Source: JAOPZW01 sp963806015 (GTDB taxonomy: Bacteria > Actinomycetota > Thermoleophilia > Solirubrobacterales > Solirubrobacteraceae). Taken from it: 64,000 bases of DNA. The position numbers and the translations under genes are program-made. Positions 33,470-41,561 of this stretch are shown here, in pieces; the first letter of the stretch is position 1; every line of letters begins with the position of its first letter. The stretch covers positions 186,001 through 250,000 of the forward strand of contig CAWDWM010000001.1 of NCBI GenBank assembly GCA_963806015.1, written 5' to 3'. The notes under the pieces were generated by a model. The model made no database searches, had not been told where the DNA came from, and saw only the letters and a list, made by a program, of their open reading frames with translations.

Positions 33470-35451
33470 TGCCCAACGCACTGGCGCACGAGACCAGCCC
33501 GTACCTCCTCCAGCACCGCGACAACCCGGTCGACTGGCTTCCGTGGGGTGACGAGGCGCTGAGCCGCGCGCGCGAGCTCGACCGGCCGCTGATCGTGTCG
33601 ATCGGCTACTCGAGCTGCCACTGGTGCCACGTCATGGAGCGCGAGTCCTTCGAGGACCCCGAGACCGCGGCGCTCATGAACGAGCGCTTCGTGTGCGTCA
33701 AGGTCGACCGCGAGGAGCGCCCCGACGTCGACGCGCTCTACATGGACGCCGTCCAGGCCATGACCGGCCACGGCGGCTGGCCGCTGAACGTGTTCCTCAC
33801 CCCCGAGCAGGCGCCGTTCTTCGGCGGCACCTACTACCCGCCCGAGGCCCGCCAGGGGATGCCCAGCTGGCGACAGGTGCTCGGCGCGGTTGCCGACGCA
33901 TGGGACACCCAGCGCGAGGACATCCGCGCCCAGGGCGAGCAGGTGGCGCCGCGGCTGTCCGGCGGCGCGCTGCTGGCGCCCTCCGAGCAGCCGCTGGACG
34001 GCGTCGCACTCGGCGACGCGGTGGCCACGCTGCGCACGAGCTTCGACAGCGTCCACGGCGGCTGGGGCCGGGCCCCGAAGTTCCCGCAGGCCTCGGTCAT
34101 CGAGTTCCTGCTCGCCCGCGACGAGCAGCCGATGGCGCTGCAGACGCTGCGCTCGATGGCCGGCGGCGGCATCTTCGACCAGGTCGGCGGCGGCTTCTCG
34201 CGCTACAGCGTCGACGCGCGCTGGAGCGTGCCGCACTTCGAGAAGATGCTCTACGACAACGCCCTGTTGGCGCGCGCCTACCTGCATGGCTTTCAGGCCA
34301 GCGGCGACGCGCTGCTGCGGCGCACCGCCGAGGAGACGCTCGACTGGGCCCTGCGCGAGATGCGCGCTCCCGAGGGGGGCTTCTACAGCGCGCTCGACGC
34401 GGACTCCGAGGGCGTGGAGGGCAAGTTCTACGTGTGGAGCGTCGACGAGCTGCGCGCGGCCCTGGGCGACGACGCCGACGCCGCGATCGCCTGGTTCGGC
34501 GCGAGCGAGCGCGGCAACTTCGAGGGCGCCAACATCCTCGAGTCGCGCGGGCCCGAGCCGCCGCGGGAGCAGCGCGAGCGCATCCGCGCGACCCTGCTGG
34601 CCGTCCGTGCGCAGCGCATGCGTCCCGGCCTCGACGACAAGCGCCTGGCGGCCTGGAACGCGCTGATGATCGCCGCGCTGGCCGATGCCGGCGCCGTACT
34701 GGGCCGCGAGGACTACCTCGACGCCGCGCGCGGCGCCGCGGCGTTCGTGCTCGAGCAGATGCGCGCGCCCGACGGCCGGCTGCTGCGTACCTTCAACGCC
34801 GGCACCGCGAAGCTGGGGGCCTACCTCGAGGACCACGCCTTCCTGCTCGAGGCGCTGCTCGTCCTCTACGAGGCGACCTTCGAGGAGCGCTGGTTCACCG
34901 AGGCGCGCGCGCTGGCCGACACCATCGTCACGCGCTTCGCCGACCCCGAGCGCGGCGGCTTCTTCTCCACCGCCGACGACCACGAGACGCTCATCGCGCG
35001 GCGCAAGGACCTCGAGGACACGCCGATCCCCGCGGGCGGGTCGGCCGCCGCCTTCGGCCTGCTGCGCCTCGCGGCGCTCACCGGCGAGCACGCCTACGAG
35101 GAGCAGGCGGCCGGGCAGCTCGCGCTCCTGCACGAGCTCGCCGTGCGCCACCCGAACGCGTTCGGGCACCTGCTGCAGGCGCTCGACCTCTACCTGGCCC
35201 CGCGCCGCGAGGTCGCCCTGGCCGGAGACCCGGCCGGCGTCGCGGCGCTGGCAGCCGTCGTGCGGGAGACGCGCAGGCCCCACCTGGTGCTCGCCGCCGG
35301 CCCGGGCGACGGTCCGACGGCCGTGGCACTCATGGAGCAGCGCACGGCCGTCGACGGCCGCGCCGCGGCCTACGTGTGCGAGCGCTTCGCCTGCCGGACC
35401 CCGGTCACCGCGCCCGACGAGCTACGCGCGCTGCTCGAGACCGAGCTGTAA
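33469..35451 (+). CDS. YyaL-type protein: thioredoxin-like (DUF255) plus (alpha/alpha)6 barrel
   Basis: This encodes 660 residues, with its ATG overlapping the previous stop (TGATG). The N-terminal thioredoxin-like domain has the conserved SPYLLQHRDNPVDW and SCHWCHVM motifs and VDREERPDVD. The C-terminal two-thirds is an (alpha/alpha)6 barrel like N-acylglucosamine 2-epimerases (GGGIFDQVGGGFSRYSVD, FEKMLYDNALLARAY). The family is nearly universal (human SPATA20); its biochemical role is unclear. It lacks a signal peptide, so it is cytoplasmic. Confidence 0.9.
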   Translation: MPNALAHETSPYLLQHRDNPVDWLPWGDEALSRARELDRPLIVSIGYSSCHWCHVMERESFEDPETAALMNERFVCVKVDREERPDVDALYMDAVQAMTGHGGWPLNVFLTPEQAPFFGGTYYPPEARQGMPSWRQVLGAVADAWDTQREDIRAQGEQVAPRLSGGALLAPSEQPLDGVALGDAVATLRTSFDSVHGGWGRAPKFPQASVIEFLLARDEQPMALQTLRSMAGGGIFDQVGGGFSRYSVDARWSVPHFEKMLYDNALLARAYLHGFQASGDALLRRTAEETLDWALREMRAPEGGFYSALDADSEGVEGKFYVWSVDELRAALGDDADAAIAWFGASERGNFEGANILESRGPEPPREQRERIRATLLAVRAQRMRPGLDDKRLAAWNALMIAALADAGAVLGREDYLDAARGAAAFVLEQMRAPDGRLLRTFNAGTAKLGAYLEDHAFLLEALLVLYEATFEERWFTEARALADTIVTRFADPERGGFFSTADDHETLIARRKDLEDTPIPAGGSAAAFGLLRLAALTGEHAYEEQAAGQLALLHELAVRHPNAFGHLLQALDLYLAPRREVALAGDPAGVAALAAVVRETRRPHLVLAAGPGDGPTAVALMEQRTAVDGRAAAYVCERFACRTPVTAPDELRALLETEL

Positions 35452-35500
35452 TTCCCGAGGACGTTGTTGGGGTCGAGCCCGAAGCCGTCGCGCCCGTTCG

Positions 35501-35762
35501 CAGCCAGTCACCGAGGGAAGGGAGTCCGCGGCCGCTCGGCCGCGCGCGGTCGTGCCGCGAGCGAGCGGCACGCCAAGCGTCCCGACTAAAGGTCATCTGC
35601 CGACCCCAGGCCGGGACGCTTACGCAGAAATTCGCCTCACTGCCCGCCCCTGTCCTGCCCTGAGGTCACAGGACGACACCTAGCCAGGACACTTCACCCC
35701 AACCGCCGCGAGAGCCCGGCGGTGCGCGGCGGCCCCACCCGCCCTCGGTGATGCTGTTTGAC
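35501..35762. repeat. dispersed palindromic element, divergent copy 3 (shared termini)
   Basis: This lies in a 365-bp convergent gap with no gene. The left end reads CAGTCACCGAGGGAAGGGAG; the right end carries CCCTCGGTGATGCTGTTT, whose complement AAACAGCATCACCGAGGG matches the left terminus of copies 1 and 2. The interior is different but also hairpin-rich: AAGCGTCCCG (35575-35584) with CGGGACGCTT (35612-35621), GTGCCGC with GCGGCAC, and GCGGCCG with CGGCCGC. Only the termini relate it to the other two copies, so family membership is less sure. Confidence 0.55.
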
Positions 35763-35816
35763 CCCTACACCATCCGCCGCGCATCCCAAGAGGAACAGCG
35801 TGCTCAGGAACTACCC

Positions 35817-36260
35817 CTAGCCCGGCGCGACGGCCTGGGTGACGACGAAGTCGCGGCGCAGCGAGAGCTGCACGATCGAGCTGCGCGTGCGCGTGTGGCT
35901 CTTTGCGCTCACGAGGCAGTCCATCCGGAAGCCGGCCCATTTGCACCTGGCCGTGGTGCCGACATCGGGGATCGTCGCCGCGAGACGCAGCCGCGCGTAG
36001 GCGGCGATCACCGGGCGAAAGGCCTCGGGGCTGGCCACGTAGCAGCCCACGAGCGACGAGCGCGGGTGGCAGGCGCTGGTATCGACGCCGACGCGGGCAC
36101 CGGTGCGCTGCAGCACGGCCGCGGCCTGGTCGAGCTGCCGGCCGGCGACGCGCATCGCCTCGCGCATCTGCGGGGTCTGCTTTGGCTTCTGTGTGGTCGT
36201 CCCGCAGCCGGTGAGCGCGAGGGCCAGCAGGAGAGCAGCGACGATCGGTGTTCTGCGCAT
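35817..36260 (-). CDS. small lipoprotein, unknown function
   Basis: This encodes 147 residues from ATG 36260; an ATG four codons upstream at 36272 is an alternative. A signal peptide with a lipobox (LALALTGC) indicates a lipid-anchored envelope protein. The mature part has four further Cys (in SACHP, VGCYVA, ARCKWAG, MDCLV) that could form two disulfides, and a helical N-terminal half. No family was recognised. It lies between element copy 3 and glnA. Confidence 0.6.
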   Translation of the reverse strand: MRRTPIVAALLLALALTGCGTTTQKPKQTPQMREAMRVAGRQLDQAAAVLQRTGARVGVDTSACHPRSSLVGCYVASPEAFRPVIAAYARLRLAATIPDVGTTARCKWAGFRMDCLVSAKSHTRTRSSIVQLSLRRDFVVTQAVAPG

Positions 36261-36308
36261 CACCCCTGACATCGTCAGGGCGCCCGCGCGCCTTGAACGC
36301 CCGGCGGA

Positions 36309-37652
36309 TCAGAGCACGGGCAGGTAGCGGTCGAGCTCCCACTGGGTGACCTGCACGCGGTAGTCCTCCCACTCCTGGCGCTTGATCTCCACGAAGCGGT
36401 TGAACATGTGCTCGCCGAGGGTGCGCAGCACGAGCTCTGACTCCGCGGTCAGCTCGATCGCCTCGCCCAGCGTCTCGGGCAGCTGCTCGATCCCCAGGCG
36501 CTTGCGATCGTCGGGCGCCAGGTGGTAGAGGTTCTTCTCCATGGGCTCGGGCAGCTCGTAGCCCTTCTCGATGCCCTCCAGGCCCGCCTGCAGGAGGGCG
36601 GCGAAGGTCAGGTAGGGATTGCAGGCCGGGTCCGGGCAGCGCAGCTCCATGCGCGTCGCCTGCTCCTTGCCGGGGTGGTAGAGGGGCACGCGCACGAGCG
36701 CCGAGCGGTTGCGGCGCGACCACGCCACGTAGACCGGGGCCTCGTACCCGGGCACGAGGCGCTTATAGGAGTTCACCCACTGCGCGAAGATCGAGGAGAT
36801 CTCCCGTGCGTGCTTGAGCTGGCCGGCGATGAACGCCTTGCCGACGTCGGAGAGGAAGTAGGCGTCCTCGCCGTCGAACATCGCGTTCTTGCCGTCGCTG
36901 AACAGGCTCATGTGGGTGTGCATGCCCGAGCCGTTCTCGCCGAAGAGCGGCTTGGGCATGAACGTCGCATGCCAGCCGTACTTCATGGCGTACTCCTTGA
37001 CCGTGATGCGGTAGGTCATGCAGTCGTCGGCCATCTTCAGCGCGTTGGCGTAGCGCATGTCGATCTCGTGCTGGCTGGGCCCCACCTCGTGGTGGGTGTA
37101 CTCGACGTGAATGCCCAGCTGCTCGAGCGCCAGCACCGTCTCGCGACGCACGTCGGAACCGGCGTCCAGCGTGGTGAGGTCGAAGTAGCCGCCCTCGTCG
37201 AGGACCTCGGTCGACTTGTTGTCCTTGAACAGGAAGTACTCGAGCTCCGGGCCGACGTTGAAGGTGTCGAAGCCCATCGCCTTGGCGCGCTCCAGGGCAC
37301 GGCGCAGGACATGACGGGGGTCGCCCTCGTAGGGCGTGCGCTCGGGAGTGAGGACGTCGCAGAACATGCGCCCGACCCCCTGCGCCTCCGGGCGCCACGG
37401 CAGGACCCTGAAGGTCGCCGCGTCGGGCATGGCGATCATGTCGGACTCCTCGATCGCGTTGAAGCCGGTGATCGAGGAGCCGTCGAAGCCCATCCCGCCC
37501 TCGAACGCGTCGTCGAGCTCGGCCGCGTTGATCGAGAACGATTTGAGCTGGCCGAGGATGTCGGTGAACCAGAAGCGGATGAAGCGGATGTCGTGCTCGT
37601 CGACGATCGCCTTGACGTCGTCGGCGGTCGTGGGCTGCTCGGTCGCGCTCAT
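36309..37652 (-). CDS. glnA: glutamine synthetase type I (alpha subgroup)
   Basis: This encodes 447 residues from ATG 37652; longer starts overlap the divergent ligase. It condenses glutamate and ammonia to glutamine. Motifs: FTDILGQLKSFSI, FDGSSITGF, GPELEYFLF, EVGPSQHEIDMRY, NGSGMHTHMSLF (metal sites), RNRSALVRVP and ELRCPDPACNPYL. The length matches the alpha subgroup, lacking the roughly 25-residue insert of GSI-beta. The position equivalent to B. subtilis Arg62, used in glutamine feedback inhibition (FVRIEESDM), is Ala66 here (FNAIEESDM). It is divergent from the CoA ligase at 37715. Confidence 0.93.
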   Translation of the reverse strand: MSATEQPTTADDVKAIVDEHDIRFIRFWFTDILGQLKSFSINAAELDDAFEGGMGFDGSSITGFNAIEESDMIAMPDAATFRVLPWRPEAQGVGRMFCDVLTPERTPYEGDPRHVLRRALERAKAMGFDTFNVGPELEYFLFKDNKSTEVLDEGGYFDLTTLDAGSDVRRETVLALEQLGIHVEYTHHEVGPSQHEIDMRYANALKMADDCMTYRITVKEYAMKYGWHATFMPKPLFGENGSGMHTHMSLFSDGKNAMFDGEDAYFLSDVGKAFIAGQLKHAREISSIFAQWVNSYKRLVPGYEAPVYVAWSRRNRSALVRVPLYHPGKEQATRMELRCPDPACNPYLTFAALLQAGLEGIEKGYELPEPMEKNLYHLAPDDRKRLGIEQLPETLGEAIELTAESELVLRTLGEHMFNRFVEIKRQEWEDYRVQVTQWELDRYLPVL

Positions 37653-37714
37653 GGGCGGGGAACCTAGCGGAGCGACGCTCGACCGCAGGTTGGAGGTAGG
37701 TGGACAATGCGGCC

Positions 37715-39352
37715 ATGCCCGCTCCCTCATACAGCCACGGCACCTCCGAGACCCAGCTGCTCGGCGACACCATCGGGGGTCACTTCCAGCGCACGGCGGC
37801 CCGCTTCGCCGACCGCACCGCGCTCGTCAGCCGCCACCAGGAGGTGCGCCTGACCTACGCCCAACTCGACGCGGCGATCGACGCCGCGGCCAGCGGGCTC
37901 CTGCGCGCCGGGATCCGCGCGGGCGATCGCGTGGGGATCTGGGCGCCCAACTGCGCCGAATGGGTCGTCGTGCAGTACGCCACCGCGAAGATCGGCGCGA
38001 TCCTCGTCAACGTCAACCCCGCGTATCGCACGCACGAGCTCGAGTACGTGCTGCGCGAGTCCGGCGCCCGGCTGCTGTTCAGCGCCAGCGCGTTCAAGAG
38101 CAGCGACTACGTGGCCATGGTCGACGAGATATCGGGCGACATCGATGCGCTCGAGCGCACCATCTTCCTGGACCGCCCGGAATGGGACGAGCTGTGTGCC
38201 GGCGAGCCCGACCGTGACGCGATCGCCGAACGGATGGCGACGCTGTCCTTCGACGACCCGATCAACATCCAGTACACGAGCGGGACGACGGGCTTCCCCA
38301 AGGGCGCCACCCTCTCGCACCACAACATCCTCAACAACGGCTTCTTCGTGACGGAGCTGCTGGGGCTCACCGAGCGCGACATCACGTGCCTGCCGGTGCC
38401 CTTCTACCACTGCTTCGGCATGGTCATGGGCAACCTCGGGACGCTCGCGCACGGCGGGTGCGTCGTCATCCCGGCCCCGTCCTTCGAGCCGGCCGCGACC
38501 CTCGAAGCGGTCGCCGCCGAGGGCGTCACCTCGCTGTACGGCGTCCCGACGATGTTCATCGCGATGCTCGGACGCGAGGACTTCGACTCGTTCGACCTGT
38601 CCTCGCTGCGCACAGGGATCATGGCCGGCTCGCCATGCCCGATCGAGGTCATGAAACAGGTCGTCGACCGGATGAACATGACGGAGGTCGCCATCTGCTA
38701 CGGGATGACGGAGACCTCTCCGGTTTCCACCCAGACGCGCGTCGACGACCCGCTGCAACGGCGGGTGGCCACGGTCGGGCGCGCCGGGCCGCACGTGGAG
38801 ATCAAGGTGATCGACCCCGAGAGCGGCCTCGTGGTCGAGCGCGGGGCGCCGGGCGAGCTGTGCACGCGCGGCTACTGCGTGATGCTCGGATACTGGGGAG
38901 ACCAGGAGCGGACCGCGGAGGCGGTCGATCCCGCGGGCTGGATGCGGACCGGCGACCTCGCGACGATGGACGACGAGGGCTACCTCAACATCGTCGGACG
39001 CAGCAAGGACATGATCATCCGCGGCGGCGAGAACATCTACCCGCGCGAGATCGAGGAGTTCCTGTACACCCACAAGGGCATCGCCGACGTCCAGGTCGTC
39101 GGCGTACCGGACGAGAAGTACGGCGAGGAGCTCTGCGCCTGGGTCCTGCGGCGCACGGACGCCGCGCTCGACGAGGACGCCGTCCGCGACTACTGCCGCG
39201 AGCGCCTGGCGCACTTCAAGGTTCCGCGCTACGTGATCTTCGTCGACGAGTTCCCGATGACGATCACCGGGAAGGTCCAGAAGTTCAAGATGCGCGACGC
39301 CTCCATCGACCGCCTCGGGCTGCAGGACGCGGAGGCCATTCGCAGCGCGTAG
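37715..39352 (+). CDS. fatty-acid/acyl-CoA ligase (FadD-like)
   Basis: This encodes 545 residues from ATG 37715 (an in-frame start 15 bases upstream is less likely). ANL-superfamily motifs are all present: QYTSGTTGFPKGATLSHHN, PVPFYHCFGMVMG, CYGMTETSPVS, WMRTGDLATMDDEGYLNIVG, RSKDMIIRGGENIYP, and the catalytic Lys in MTITGKVQKF. The GGENIYPREIEEFL hinge is typical of medium- to long-chain fatty acid CoA ligases. It activates a carboxylic acid for beta-oxidation or lipid synthesis. It is convergent with the HxlR regulator. Confidence 0.9.
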   Translation: MPAPSYSHGTSETQLLGDTIGGHFQRTAARFADRTALVSRHQEVRLTYAQLDAAIDAAASGLLRAGIRAGDRVGIWAPNCAEWVVVQYATAKIGAILVNVNPAYRTHELEYVLRESGARLLFSASAFKSSDYVAMVDEISGDIDALERTIFLDRPEWDELCAGEPDRDAIAERMATLSFDDPINIQYTSGTTGFPKGATLSHHNILNNGFFVTELLGLTERDITCLPVPFYHCFGMVMGNLGTLAHGGCVVIPAPSFEPAATLEAVAAEGVTSLYGVPTMFIAMLGREDFDSFDLSSLRTGIMAGSPCPIEVMKQVVDRMNMTEVAICYGMTETSPVSTQTRVDDPLQRRVATVGRAGPHVEIKVIDPESGLVVERGAPGELCTRGYCVMLGYWGDQERTAEAVDPAGWMRTGDLATMDDEGYLNIVGRSKDMIIRGGENIYPREIEEFLYTHKGIADVQVVGVPDEKYGEELCAWVLRRTDAALDEDAVRDYCRERLAHFKVPRYVIFVDEFPMTITGKVQKFKMRDASIDRLGLQDAEAIRSA

Positions 39353-39373
39353 GACTCCGAGGGGGTGCGCGCG

Positions 39374-39775
39374 TTACAGCGTGCGCACGGGCGAGCGGCG
39401 GCGGCGTTCTTCGTCGTGGGCCAGCCAGTGGCGTGCCCACGACTTCAGCTCGGCCAGCGCGGGCTGCAGCTCGTGGCCCATGGCCGTCAGCCCGTAGGTC
39501 ACCTTGACCGGCGGGCCGGACTCGACGTGCCGGACGACGACCCCACGGCTCTCGAGCTCCTTCATGCGCTCGGACAGCAGGCGGTCGCTGAGCTCGGGGA
39601 CCGCCTGGGCGATCTCCGAGAAGCGCATCGGGCCATGGTCGAGCAGCACCGCCACGATGGCGCCGGTCCAGCGGCGGCCGATCAACTCCACTGCTTCGTG
39701 GTAAAGCGGGCAGCAGGCGGGCGGCTGTGTGCCCGCCTGCTTGCTCGAGCCGGCCGCTTCAGGCTCCGGGCTCAT
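39374..39775 (-). CDS. HxlR-family transcriptional regulator
   Basis: This encodes 133 residues with a winged helix: CCPLYHEAVELIGRRWTGAI, MRFSEIAQAVPELSDRLLSE (recognition region) and VESGPPVKVTYGLTAMG. A conserved Cys pair near residues 21-22 (PACCPL) is at the position used for redox or electrophile sensing in some HxlR proteins. It lies 28 bp downstream of the AhpD-like gene on the same strand, so it probably regulates that operon, perhaps through the inverted repeat at 40438-40452. Confidence 0.87.
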   Translation of the reverse strand: MSPEPEAAGSSKQAGTQPPACCPLYHEAVELIGRRWTGAIVAVLLDHGPMRFSEIAQAVPELSDRLLSERMKELESRGVVVRHVESGPPVKVTYGLTAMGHELQPALAELKSWARHWLAHDEERRRRSPVRTL

Positions 39776-39803
39776 GCGTTCAGAGTACCGCTGCGGCCTG
39801 ACC

Positions 39804-40370
39804 TCACGCCGCCTTGAGCGTCCGGGCGTCCTCGGTGGAGCCGTCGACGGGGACGTCGCCGGCGACGTTGACCATGGCGGTGAAGCCCTCGAGCGCGACC
39901 ACCGCGACCGCCTCGAGGATCTGCTCGTCGGTCCAGCCGGCCTCGCGCGCCTCCTCGTGGAGGTGCATCGGCGGCTTTCCCTGGCCCTCGACCAGCGCCT
40001 TGAGGTAGCGCAGCAGCGTCGCCTCGCGCTCGTCGCGGGAGTCGAACTCGCGCGCCAGCGCCAGCTCGTCGAGCCCGATGCCAGCCTGCCGCGCCGTGCG
40101 CGCGTGCAGGGCGATGCCGGGCTCGGAGTGGTAGTGCTCGGCCACCGCGATGGCGATGCGCTCGAGCGTCGGATGGGAGAGCGTGCCGTGGCGCAGCTCC
40201 GAGCGGAAGCGCGCGTAGCCGCGCAGTGCCGCCGGCGCGCCGGCGAGCACCCCGAGGAAGTTGGGCAGCTGGCCGCCCGTGGCCAGCGCCCCGCGCAGCA
40301 CGGGGACCGAGCCCTCGGGTGCGGTGAGCTCGTCGTGGATCTGAAAACGGCTCATGGAGATCTTCTTCAT
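39804..40370 (-). CDS. AhpD/carboxymuconolactone-decarboxylase-like protein lacking the CxxC pair
   Basis: This encodes 188 residues from ATG 40370; a longer in-frame extension contains no protein-like sequence. It has the all-helical AhpD/CMD fold (GQLPNFLGVLAGAPAALRGY, TLERIAIAVAEHY, ALHARTARQAGIGLDELA). The segment after AEHY, which in AhpD relatives holds the redox CxxC, reads HSEPGIALH with no Cys, so peroxidase-type chemistry is unlikely. Followed by a HxlR regulator, it may respond to quinones or other electrophiles; function unproven. Confidence 0.78.
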   Translation of the reverse strand: MKKISMSRFQIHDELTAPEGSVPVLRGALATGGQLPNFLGVLAGAPAALRGYARFRSELRHGTLSHPTLERIAIAVAEHYHSEPGIALHARTARQAGIGLDELALAREFDSRDEREATLLRYLKALVEGQGKPPMHLHEEAREAGWTDEQILEAVAVVALEGFTAMVNVAGDVPVDGSTEDARTLKAA

Positions 40371-40437
40371 GGCAATGCCTTCGCGGAGGGGGGACGGGTG
40401 GCCGGTGTCCTTACCGTGGCCTACGAAAAGCAACCTG

Positions 40438-40452
40438 CTTACAGTCAGTAAG
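40438..40452. promoter_or_regulatory. inverted repeat, candidate HxlR operator
   Basis: CTTAC, a 5-nt AGTCA spacer, then GTAAG, about 70 bp upstream of the AhpD-like start at 40370. An outer CCTAC...GTAGG pair surrounds it (40420-40458 region). Its position upstream of a gene pair that includes a HxlR regulator fits autoregulation. From here to 40647, about 190 bp, I see no gene. Confidence 0.45.
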
Positions 40453-40647
40453 TGTAGGTCGGCGCAGGGCTCCTGACAACGGCCTGTCGCATGAGATACG
40501 CACGAATGCGCCATCCCGATGTGCGCGGAGGCGATTTTGGGCGCCGCGGGCGGCCCTTCTGCGTGCGGCGGGGCGCGCCGGCACGCCGCGGGGCGCAGGA
40601 CGGCGACGCGGCCGAGGCGACCCATCATGGGCCGCCCCGGCCGGTGT

Positions 40648-41265
40648 TCAGCGCGCCGGGGGGGTAGCGCGCAGCGTCGCCGTGTGAGTGCGAACGACCT
40701 GCTGGTGCACGAGGCGGGCGCCGGCCGCGCTCGCGCTGGGCGCGCGCGTGGCCGCATGCGACGTGCTCGTCACCGCGACGAAGATGAGGAAGAAGCCCAG
40801 GACGACGGCCCACAGCGCGAGCCGGTCGGGCCTGGCGCCCACGCGCTCGGCGGCGCGGCGCGCGGGGCGGCGGCGATCGATCTGCACCAGCCGGGGCAGC
40901 GTCGGCGCGCCCACGGTGCGTCCGGTGATCTCCACCGTCCGCCGGCGCGACGGCGCGGGGAGCGGCATCGGCGCCTCGGGCGCGCGAGCCGTGGACCCGT
41001 GGTCGTCGCCGCGCGAGAAGCGCCCGCGCCGCTCGGGGGCCGAGCGCTCGAAGCGCCGCGTGCGCGGCATGGCGTCGGCCTCGTGGACGGTGTCGGGATC
41101 ACGCGTGGCGACGGGATCGCCGGTATGGCGCTCGGCCACCGCGCGGGCCGCGGCGCGCGCGTCGAGACGCAGGCCGCGATGGGCCTCCTTCTCGCGCTTG
41201 CGCTCGAGCGGTTCACGCAGGTACTGCACATCGTCCCACCACGCACGGGTGTCGGGCTGGGGCAT
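40648..41265 (-). CDS. riboswitch-controlled single-pass membrane protein, unknown function
   Basis: This encodes 205 residues from ATG 41265. The first 140 residues are charged and Arg-rich (RAWWDDVQYLREPLERKREK at the start). One hydrophobic helix follows near 147-170 (LALWAVVLGFFLIFVAV), then a short Ala/Ser/Thr-rich tail of about 35 residues. It is likely a bitopic membrane protein with a large basic cytoplasmic part. No domain was recognised. It sits directly downstream of a c-di-AMP riboswitch; such riboswitches in actinobacteria usually control cell-wall hydrolases or osmolyte genes, which this does not resemble. Confidence 0.7.
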   Translation of the reverse strand: MPQPDTRAWWDDVQYLREPLERKREKEAHRGLRLDARAAARAVAERHTGDPVATRDPDTVHEADAMPRTRRFERSAPERRGRFSRGDDHGSTARAPEAPMPLPAPSRRRTVEITGRTVGAPTLPRLVQIDRRRPARRAAERVGARPDRLALWAVVLGFFLIFVAVTSTSHAATRAPSASAAGARLVHQQVVRTHTATLRATPPAR

Positions 41266-41284
41266 GCCTGTGTCGCCGTCCTCT

Positions 41285-41428
41285 TTCGGGTGCTTACGGG
41301 GTTAGCTGACGGGCTCGCGCTGAAAGAGCTTGCGCTACGCGTCGGACGACGCGATTCGCCCCAACTTCGTCGGGTCCCCCGCTTCCCCACCCTTCCCGCT
41401 CCTGTGCGGGCCAAGATGAGGAACTCAG
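41285..41428 (-). promoter_or_regulatory. c-di-AMP riboswitch (ydaO-yuaA leader)
   Basis: On the minus strand the leader contains, in order, the motifs of the actinobacterial ydaO aptamer: GGGGAAGCGGGGGACCC, TTGGGGCGAATCGCG, a variable hairpin (GCGTAGCGC region), and near the 3' end CCGTCAGCTAACCCCGTAAG. These are the conserved blocks I know from Streptomyces ydaO leaders. It ends about 20 nt before the start codon at 41265. In such leaders c-di-AMP binding generally switches expression off. The exact 5' boundary is approximate. Confidence 0.85.
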
Positions 41429-41445
41429 CGGTCTTGACGGCGAGC

Positions 41446-41474
41446 ACTCTACCAGCAGCCACGGGCGCTTACAG
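41446..41474 (-). promoter_or_regulatory. candidate promoter for the riboswitch transcript
   Basis: On the minus strand: -10-like TAGAGT (41446-41451) and a weak -35-like CTGTAA (41469-41474), 17 bp apart. Transcription would start just upstream of the aptamer. The remaining DNA to the cytochrome gene at 41562 shows nothing else. Confidence 0.4.
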
Positions 41475-41561
41475 GACGATTTTCCCCCACGTAGCGGGTG
41501 CAACGAGCGCGGCGCGCGCCGCGCCCGCCGGCCGCATCCGACCGGCCCAACCGCGCCGGCG

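Noticed and set aside
35561..35621. Stems after the YyaL-type gene considered as an ordinary terminator
   Set aside because: No T run follows; the hairpins are enclosed by termini shared with the dispersed element, so they are reported there.
41285..41330. GGGGTTAGCTGACGGG considered as part of a tRNA or a plus-strand signal
   Set aside because: No cloverleaf forms; its complement is the conserved 3' block of the ydaO riboswitch on the minus strand.
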